NCBI RefSeq assembly: GCF_035918095.1
Contig: NZ_CP109137.1
Span: forward strand, 4,156,001 to 4,220,000
DNA: 64,000 nucleotides
Direction: 5' to 3'
Source: Streptomyces sp. NBC_01750
GTDB lineage: Bacteria; Actinomycetota; Actinomycetes; Streptomycetales; Streptomycetaceae
Numbering within the stretch: position 1 is the first letter of the stretch; each line of letters starts with the position of its first letter. Below the pieces are notes generated by a model, which worked only from the letters and a program-made list of their open reading frames with translations, made no database searches and was not told the DNA's origin. Positions 59,480 to 64,000 of the stretch are shown piece by piece. A program made the position numbers and the translations under genes.

Positions 59480-60295
59480 CTACTCGCCGAGCAGCCAGAC
59501 CGCGAGGCGGCCGAGCAGCACGTCGTCCGCGGCGTTCTCGGCGTGGCCCATGCCCGGCTCCAGCCACAGCTCGGCCTGTCCTTCGCGGGCCGCGGCGGCG
59601 AGCATGCGCGGATGATCCAGCGGAAAGTAGGGGTCGCGGTCGCCGTGCACGATCAGCAGCGGCGTAGGGGCGATCAGCGGCACGGACTCGACCGGCGAGA
59701 GCGGGACGGGATTCCACTCCTCGGGATGGATACGGGTGCCGAGTCCGAAGCGGCCGACGACACGTCCCAGCGGACGGCTGATCACCCAGTGCAGCCGCCG
59801 CATAGGGGCCGTACCGCGGTAGTACCAGCGGGCGGGGGCGCTGACGGCGGCGACCGCGTCGGTGTGAGCTTCTTTGCGCCCCCCGTGCATCGCCGCGTGC
59901 CGGAGCACCACCGAGCCGCCCATGGAGAAGCCGACGGTCACCACGCGGGTGTGGCCGAGAGAACGTGCCCACTCGACCGCCGCCGCGAGATCCAGCACCT
60001 CGCGGTCGCCGACCGTGGAGCGGCCGCCCGAGCCGCCGTGCCCGCGAAAGGAGAAGGTCACCACGGCCGCGTGCTGCGCGAACGCCCGCGCCGCGCGCCG
60101 CACGGCGGGCCGGTCCACGGACCCCGTGAAGCCGTGTGCGATGACAATCGCGGTGCCGGCGGAACCGGCCGTACACGACTCGTACACCGCCTCGATACGG
60201 ACCCCGTCGTCCGTACGGAGCATCGTCCTGAGGGGTGGGTGCGTGAGCGAGGAAACAATTGATCTGCGGAAAGGACCCTCTGACTCGGAGCTCAT
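59480..60295 (-). CDS. Alpha/beta-hydrolase
   Basis: 271-residue serine hydrolase: oxyanion segment IVIAHGFTGSVDRPAVRRAA, nucleophile elbow VVTVGFSMGGSVVLRH (GxSxG), acid in LLIVHGDRDPYFPLDHP and catalytic His in EPGMGHAENA. Possibly an esterase or acyl hydrolase of the YqiA/FrsA-like group; substrate unknown. The ATG at 60295 has CAGAAT 7 nt upstream on the minus strand (leaderless-type), so its promoter overlaps the divergent glnR leader. Followed by moaD. Confidence 0.88.
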   Translation of the reverse strand: MSSESEGPFRRSIVSSLTHPPLRTMLRTDDGVRIEAVYESCTAGSAGTAIVIAHGFTGSVDRPAVRRAARAFAQHAAVVTFSFRGHGGSGGRSTVGDREVLDLAAAVEWARSLGHTRVVTVGFSMGGSVVLRHAAMHGGRKEAHTDAVAAVSAPARWYYRGTAPMRRLHWVISRPLGRVVGRFGLGTRIHPEEWNPVPLSPVESVPLIAPTPLLIVHGDRDPYFPLDHPRMLAAAAREGQAELWLEPGMGHAENAADDVLLGRLAVWLLGE

Positions 60296-60377
60296 GTGGG
60301 CTATTCTGCTGGGAAGAGGATCCGGGCAACGAAGCCCCCGGGTCCTTTTGTGTTTCCTGCCCGTTGTTACAGGCAGG
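60280..60377 (+). promoter_or_regulatory. Putative glnR promoter with terminator-like leader hairpin
   Basis: CTGACT (60280-60285), 16-bp spacer, TATTCT (60302-60307). Within a few bases of the expected start lies a 10-bp stem, AGGATCCGGG (60317-60326) with CCCGGGTCCT (60337-60346), followed by a T-run, which is a complete intrinsic terminator. A second short stem CCTGCC/GGCAGG (60356-60377) follows. This could be an attenuator for glnR, or a stop for a short RNA. Confidence 0.5.
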
Positions 60378-60515
60378 TGAACGGCGGCCCCAAGGGCGCG
60401 GGACCGCCACGTACGAAACAGTGCCGCAACGTCCTCGCAGGGACCGAGGAGGAACCGACGTTATGGGCCAGCGAACCGTGCACGACCGTAGGACGATCAG
60501 GGCAGGTGGGGCCCG

Positions 60516-61331
60516 ATGAGCTCACTGCTGCTCCTGACCAATGCCCTCCAGCCGTCGACGGAGGTGCTCCCCGCTCTCGGACTTCTGCTGCACAACGTGC
60601 GGGTCGCCCCCGCCGAAGGCCCGGCCCTCGTCGACACCCCGGGTGCCGACGTCATCCTGGTCGACGGCCGCCGAGACCTGCCGCAGGTCCGGTCGCTGTG
60701 CCAGCTGCTGCGGTCCACCGGACCCGGCTGCCCGCTGATCCTCGTCGTGACGGAGGGCGGTCTCGCGGCCGTCACCGCGGACTGGGGCATCGACGACGTA
60801 CTGCTGGACACGGCGGGTCCGGCCGAGGTCGAGGCCCGGCTGCGGCTGGCGATGGGCCGTCAGCAGATCACCACGGACGACAGCCCGATGGAGATCCGCA
60901 ACGGTGATCTGTCGGTCGACGAGGCGACGTACAGCGCGAAGCTGAAGGGGCGGGTCCTGGACCTGACCTTCAAGGAGTTCGAGCTGCTCAAGTACCTCGC
61001 GCAGCACCCGGGCCGGGTCTTCACCCGGGCCCAGCTGCTCCAGGAGGTCTGGGGCTACGACTACTTCGGCGGTACGCGGACGGTCGACGTCCACGTACGG
61101 CGGCTGCGCGCGAAGCTCGGTCCGGAGCACGAGTCGCTGATCGGGACCGTGCGCAACGTCGGCTACCGCTTCGTCACGCCGGAGAAGGTCGAACGCGCGG
61201 CCGAGGAGGCGAAGGCGAAGGCGGCGGCGAAGACCGCCGCGGAGTCCGCGGCCCGGGTCGCCGAGTCGGTCCCTCGTACGGAGGACACGACCACGCCGCA
61301 GGAAGCGGGCGTACGCCCTGCCCAGAGGTAG
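60516..61331 (+). CDS. glnR: Nitrogen regulator GlnR
   Basis: 271-residue orphan OmpR-type regulator controlling nitrogen assimilation (glnA, amtB, nir genes). The receiver-like domain ([40 protein letters not shown]) is atypical: it keeps the Asp pocket only partly and is thought not to need phosphorylation. The winged helix is canonical ([20 protein letters not shown], then [20 protein letters not shown] and [14 protein letters not shown]). The C-terminal tail is Ala/Glu/Lys-rich. ATG at 60516 with AGGTGGGG. No cognate kinase is adjacent, as expected. Confidence 0.97.
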   Translation: MSSLLLLTNALQPSTEVLPALGLLLHNVRVAPAEGPALVDTPGADVILVDGRRDLPQVRSLCQLLRSTGPGCPLILVVTEGGLAAVTADWGIDDVLLDTAGPAEVEARLRLAMGRQQITTDDSPMEIRNGDLSVDEATYSAKLKGRVLDLTFKEFELLKYLAQHPGRVFTRAQLLQEVWGYDYFGGTRTVDVHVRRLRAKLGPEHESLIGTVRNVGYRFVTPEKVERAAEEAKAKAAAKTAAESAARVAESVPRTEDTTTPQEAGVRPAQR

Positions 61332-61355
61332 GTCACCCCGCGTAGACTGCCGCGC

Positions 61356-62378
61356 GTGGCCAAGGTGACGCGGGACGATGTAGCACGACTGGCGGGGACT
61401 TCGACCGCGGTCGTCAGCTACGTCATCAACAACGGACCCCGGCCGGTCGCCCCGGCCACGCGCGAGCGGGTACTCGCAGCGATCAAGGAGCTGGGGTACC
61501 GGCCCGACCGGGTTGCCCAGGCGATGGCCTCGCGGCGGACCGACCTCATAGGCATGATCGTGCCGGACGCACGGCAGCCGTTCTTCGCGGAGATGGCACA
61601 CGCGGTCGAACAGGCCGCGGCGGAACGCGGAAAAATGGTTCTCGTCGGGAACTCCGACTACCGCGACGAGCGCGAGGTCCACTATCTGCGGGCCTTCCTC
61701 GGGATGCGCGTCTCCGGCCTGATCCTGGTCAGCCAGGGCCCGAGCGAGCGGGCGGCCGCGGAGATCGAGGCGTGGGACGCGCGGGTGGTGCTGCTGCACG
61801 AGCGCCCGGAGGCCATCGACGACGTGGCCGTCGTCACGGACGACGTCGGCGGCGCGCAGCTGGCGACGCGGCATCTGCTGGAGCACGGGCACCCGTATGT
61901 CGCCTGCCTCGGCGGCGTCGAGTCGACCCCGTCCGTCGGCGACCCTGTTGCGGACCATGTCGAGGGCTGGCGCCGGGCCATGCTGGAGTCGGGCCGTTCG
62001 GTGGAGGGACGGCTGTTCCAGGCGCCGTACAACCGCTACGACGCGTATCAGGTGGCGTTGAAGCTGCTCGCGGGCCCGGAGAGGCCGCCGGCGATCTTCT
62101 GCTCGACGGACGACCAGGCGTTCGGTGTACTGCGGGCGGCACGGGAGCTGCGGATAGATGTGCCGGGCGAGCTGGCGGTCGCGGGCTTCGACGACGTCAA
62201 GGAGGCGGCGCTGACGGACCCGCCGCTGACAACGATCTCCTCGGACCGCCCGGCGATGGCGCGGGCGGCGGTGGATCTGGTGCTGGACGACGGGTTGCGG
62301 GTGGCGGGTTCACGCCGGGAACGGGTGAAGCAGTTCCCGTCGGGCTTGGTGATCCGCCGATCCTGCGGCTGCGGATAG
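61356..62378 (+). CDS. LacI-family transcriptional regulator
   Basis: 340 residues: helix-turn-helix and hinge [40 protein letters not shown] and [20 protein letters not shown], followed by a periplasmic-binding-protein-like ligand domain ([28 protein letters not shown]-type [26 protein letters not shown]) and an unusual Cys-containing C-terminus (RRSCGCG). The ligand is probably a sugar. The GTG at 61356, 24 bp after glnR, has TAGACT exactly 7 nt upstream, so it likely has its own leaderless transcript within the glnR region. Confidence 0.93.
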   Translation: MAKVTRDDVARLAGTSTAVVSYVINNGPRPVAPATRERVLAAIKELGYRPDRVAQAMASRRTDLIGMIVPDARQPFFAEMAHAVEQAAAERGKMVLVGNSDYRDEREVHYLRAFLGMRVSGLILVSQGPSERAAAEIEAWDARVVLLHERPEAIDDVAVVTDDVGGAQLATRHLLEHGHPYVACLGGVESTPSVGDPVADHVEGWRRAMLESGRSVEGRLFQAPYNRYDAYQVALKLLAGPERPPAIFCSTDDQAFGVLRAARELRIDVPGELAVAGFDDVKEAALTDPPLTTISSDRPAMARAAVDLVLDDGLRVAGSRRERVKQFPSGLVIRRSCGCG

Positions 62379-62508
62379 CCTCCGGCGGGCTGCGGGGTCT
62401 TGTGGCCCGCCCCGGACCACCTCGACCACATGACCGGGCAACCGGTTCTGTCACGCTTCTCAGGGCCTCCTCAGCCCGCTCTCATCCAAGCGCCCGACAG
62501 TCATTGCC

Positions 62509-63603
62509 ATGACGGACTACTACCGCCGAAGCGGCGACGAGGGCTACCAGCAGCAGCCGTACACCACCGGCGGATACCCCCCGCCCCCGCCGCATCGGCC
62601 CGCCCCGCCGGTCACCGTATGGCCCGGAGACGGCGGCGCCGGGTATCAGCCGCCGGGCGGGGTTGTGCAGGCCGGTCCCGTCGGGGGGGCCGCGCACCGG
62701 GCCAGGGCCAAGCGGCCCGTCGCACTCATCGCCGCGGTCGCCATCGTCGCCGCGGTCGTCGGCGGCGGCGCGTCCGTACTGGCTCAGCGGCTCACCGACA
62801 CCGGCACCAGCGGCAGTGGAAATGGCGTGGCCGGCACCAATGTGTCGCGGAGCAGCACCGGCACCGTCGCCGGCGTCGCACAGGCCGTGTCGCCGAGCAT
62901 CGTCGAGATCGGTGCGACCTCCTCCGCCGGGCAGTCCACCGGTTCCGGCGTGATCATCACCTCGGACGGCGAGATCATCACCAACAACCACGTCGTCTCC
63001 GGGGCCGACTCCGTCAAGGTGAAGCTGAGCAACGGCAAGACGTACACCGCCAAGGTCGTCGGCACCGACCCGGGCAAGGATCTGGCCCTGATCAAGCTGG
63101 AGGGTGCTGGGGGTACCTCCCGGGCCGAAGGCTCCGGGGGAGGTCTGAAGCCGGCGGCGCTCGGCGACTCCAGCAAGGTCAAGGTCGGTGACGAGGTCGT
63201 CGCCATCGGCTCGCCCGAGGGCCTGACCGGGACCGTGACCAGCGGAATTGTCTCCGCGCTGAACCGCGATGTCACCGTCGCGAAGGAGCAGGACCAAGGG
63301 CAGCAGCAGCAACAGCAGGGCGGCAGCTGGCCCTTCGAGTTCGGCGGACAGCAGTTCAACGGCGAAACGGGCTCGTCGAAGACGACGTACAAGGCCCTCC
63401 AGACCGACGCCTCCCTCAACCCCGGCAACTCAGGCGGCGCCCTCATCAACATGAACGGCGAGATCATCGGCATCAACTCCGCGATGTACTCGCCCAGTTC
63501 GGCCACCGGCTCCACCGCGGGCAGCGTCGGCCTCGGCTTCGCCATCCCCGTCGACACGGTCAAGGCCGACCTGGACGACCTGCGCTCCGGCGGCGGCAGC
63601 TGA
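62509..63603 (+). CDS. HtrA/DegP-like membrane-anchored serine protease
   Basis: 364 residues: cytoplasmic Tyr/Pro-rich N-terminus (1-69), one membrane helix (71-92, [20 protein letters not shown]) and an extracytoplasmic trypsin-like domain with triad His161 (ITNNHVVSG), Asp191 ([11 protein letters not shown]) and Ser308 ([12 protein letters not shown]). It stops after the protease domain, so no PDZ domain is present. Residues 200-212 ([13 protein letters not shown]) appear to be an in-frame insertion encoded by a palindromic repeat (63108-63145); a Gln-rich loop follows at 264-270. ATG at 62509 with GACAGT 7 nt upstream. The next gene is a response regulator 20 bp away. Confidence 0.93.
   Translation: MTDYYRRSGDEGYQQQPYTTGGYPPPPPHRPAPPVTVWPGDGGAGYQPPGGVVQAGPVGGAAHRARAKRPVALIAAVAIVAAVVGGGASVLAQRLTDTGTSGSGNGVAGTNVSRSSTGTVAGVAQAVSPSIVEIGATSSAGQSTGSGVIITSDGEIITNNHVVSGADSVKVKLSNGKTYTAKVVGTDPGKDLALIKLEGAGGTSRAEGSGGGLKPAALGDSSKVKVGDEVVAIGSPEGLTGTVTSGIVSALNRDVTVAKEQDQGQQQQQQGGSWPFEFGGQQFNGETGSSKTTYKALQTDASLNPGNSGGALINMNGEIIGINSAMYSPSSATGSTAGSVGLGFAIPVDTVKADLDDLRSGGGS
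63108..63145. repeat. Palindromic repeat element inserted in frame in the protease gene
   Basis: TGGGGGTACCTCCCGGGCC-GAA-GGCTCC then GGGGGAGGT: inner stem GGGCC/GGCTC around GAA, outer stem ACCTCCC/GGGAGGT with a small bulge. The sequence resembles the palindromic GGTACCTCCC...GGGGGAGG elements scattered through Streptomyces genomes. Its 36-39-bp length keeps the reading frame. Confidence 0.65.
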
Positions 63604-63623
63604 GTGCGTGCGAGGCTGATGCC

Positions 63624-64000
63624 ATGACGACCCCCCGTGATGAAGGCGACCGCATCCTCATCGTCGACGACGAACCCGCCGTCCGTGAGGCGCTCCAGCG
63701 CTCTCTCACCTTCGAGGGGTACGGGACCGAGGTCGCCGTCGACGGTGTCGACGCCCTCGCCCGGGCGGAGGCGTACTCGCCCGATCTGATCGTGCTCGAC
63801 ATCCAGATGCCCCGGATGGACGGCCTGACCGCGGCCCGCAGGCTGCGCGCCGCCGGATCGACGACGCCCATCCTGATGCTGACCGCGCGGGACACGGTCG
63901 GCGACCGGGTGACGGGGCTCGACGCGGGAGCGGACGACTACCTGGTCAAGCCGTTCGAGCTGGACGAGCTGTTCGCCCGGGTGCGGGCGCTGCTGCGGCG
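63624..64000 (+). CDS. OmpR-type response regulator, truncated by window end
   Basis: First 125 residues: a receiver domain with [20 protein letters not shown], phospho-acceptor Asp in [13 protein letters not shown], Thr in [13 protein letters not shown] and Lys in [20 protein letters not shown]. The linker at the window edge (RALLRR) leads to a winged-helix domain outside the window. The style is MprA/CseB-like. The ATG at 63624 lies 20 bp after the HtrA gene, so it is probably cotranscribed; a histidine kinase is expected next. The group recalls the MprAB-PepD envelope-stress arrangement of mycobacteria. Confidence 0.93.
   Translation, partial: MTTPRDEGDRILIVDDEPAVREALQRSLTFEGYGTEVAVDGVDALARAEAYSPDLIVLDIQMPRMDGLTAARRLRAAGSTTPILMLTARDTVGDRVTGLDAGADDYLVKPFELDELFARVRALLR

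Noticed and set aside
60365..60410. GlnR box upstream of glnR
   Set aside because: GTTAC-N6-GTGAA and GAAAC-N6-GCAAC only partly match the GTnAC-N6-GAAAC pattern; not strong enough.

Overview
The window is a GC-rich actinobacterial chromosome segment, almost certainly Streptomyces. Marker genes recognised by sequence are the universal sugar-ABC ATPase msiK, the c-di-GMP-armed anti-sigma factor rsiG, the nickel regulator nur, mycothiol mshA, carD, glnR, and phoR-phoP with a divergent phoU. As I recall the S. coelicolor A3(2) map, the order resembles the SCO4155-SCO4280 segment in core chromosome. Long reading frames antisense to real genes are common and were ignored. Many starts are GTG, and many carry a TANNNT hexamer 6-7 nt upstream, the signature of leaderless mRNAs.

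Layout. 1-7.4 kb: arfB (partial), a TerD protein, a secreted M1 aminopeptidase, a pentapeptide-repeat protein, a SoxR-box-controlled quinone reductase, an acetyltransferase and a FAD oxidase. 7.6-9.5 kb: tRNA-Thr(UGU) next to a TnpB element with hairpin ends. 9.5-12.1 kb: msiK with a structured 5' leader, a small secreted protein and a nucleotidyltransferase. 12.2-18.9 kb (minus strand): DoxX membrane protein, rlmB, cysS, ispF-ispD, carD. 19.5-24.4 kb: lipoprotein, phoP-phoR with PHO boxes, phoU, a Cys-rich 49-residue peptide, hdeD-csbD. 24.4-29.0 kb: an accessory patch with repeats, an IS remnant and a two-gene operon encoding a TPR protein and a 745-residue protein with a TIR-like centre; this is the best candidate here for an undescribed (possibly anti-phage) system.

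29-44.6 kb: gpmA, an MFS transporter, a Tat-exported beta-helix protein behind a TetR-type operator, ybjN-mshA, a methyltransferase, an NlpC/P60 hydrolase, a REC-PP2C phosphatase, a DUF2516/HbhA-like/XRE cluster matching M. tuberculosis Rv0474-Rv0476, an aldo-keto reductase, a WYL regulator, dinB behind an octanucleotide repeat, and a second SoxR-box quinone reductase. 44.7-50.7 kb: APH-like kinase, HAD phosphatase, GntR regulator, small membrane peptides, an Eis-type acetyltransferase and asparaginase. 50.7-60.3 kb: rsiG, dtd, ygfZ, nur, a nitrobindin-like protein, and a sulfur cluster (DsrE, DUF1416, sseA and its Cys leader peptide, moaD) with membrane proteins. 60.3-64 kb: glnR, a LacI regulator, an HtrA protease and a truncated response regulator.

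How it works together: the window concentrates global regulators of phosphate (PhoRP), nitrogen (GlnR), nickel (Nur), sugar uptake energy (MsiK) and development (RsiG), plus redox and sulfur functions (SoxR targets, mycothiol, SseA). A second feature is the number of short perfect tandem duplications (7-33 bp units) in intergenic DNA. All functional names are by recognition of sequence motifs; no database search was run.
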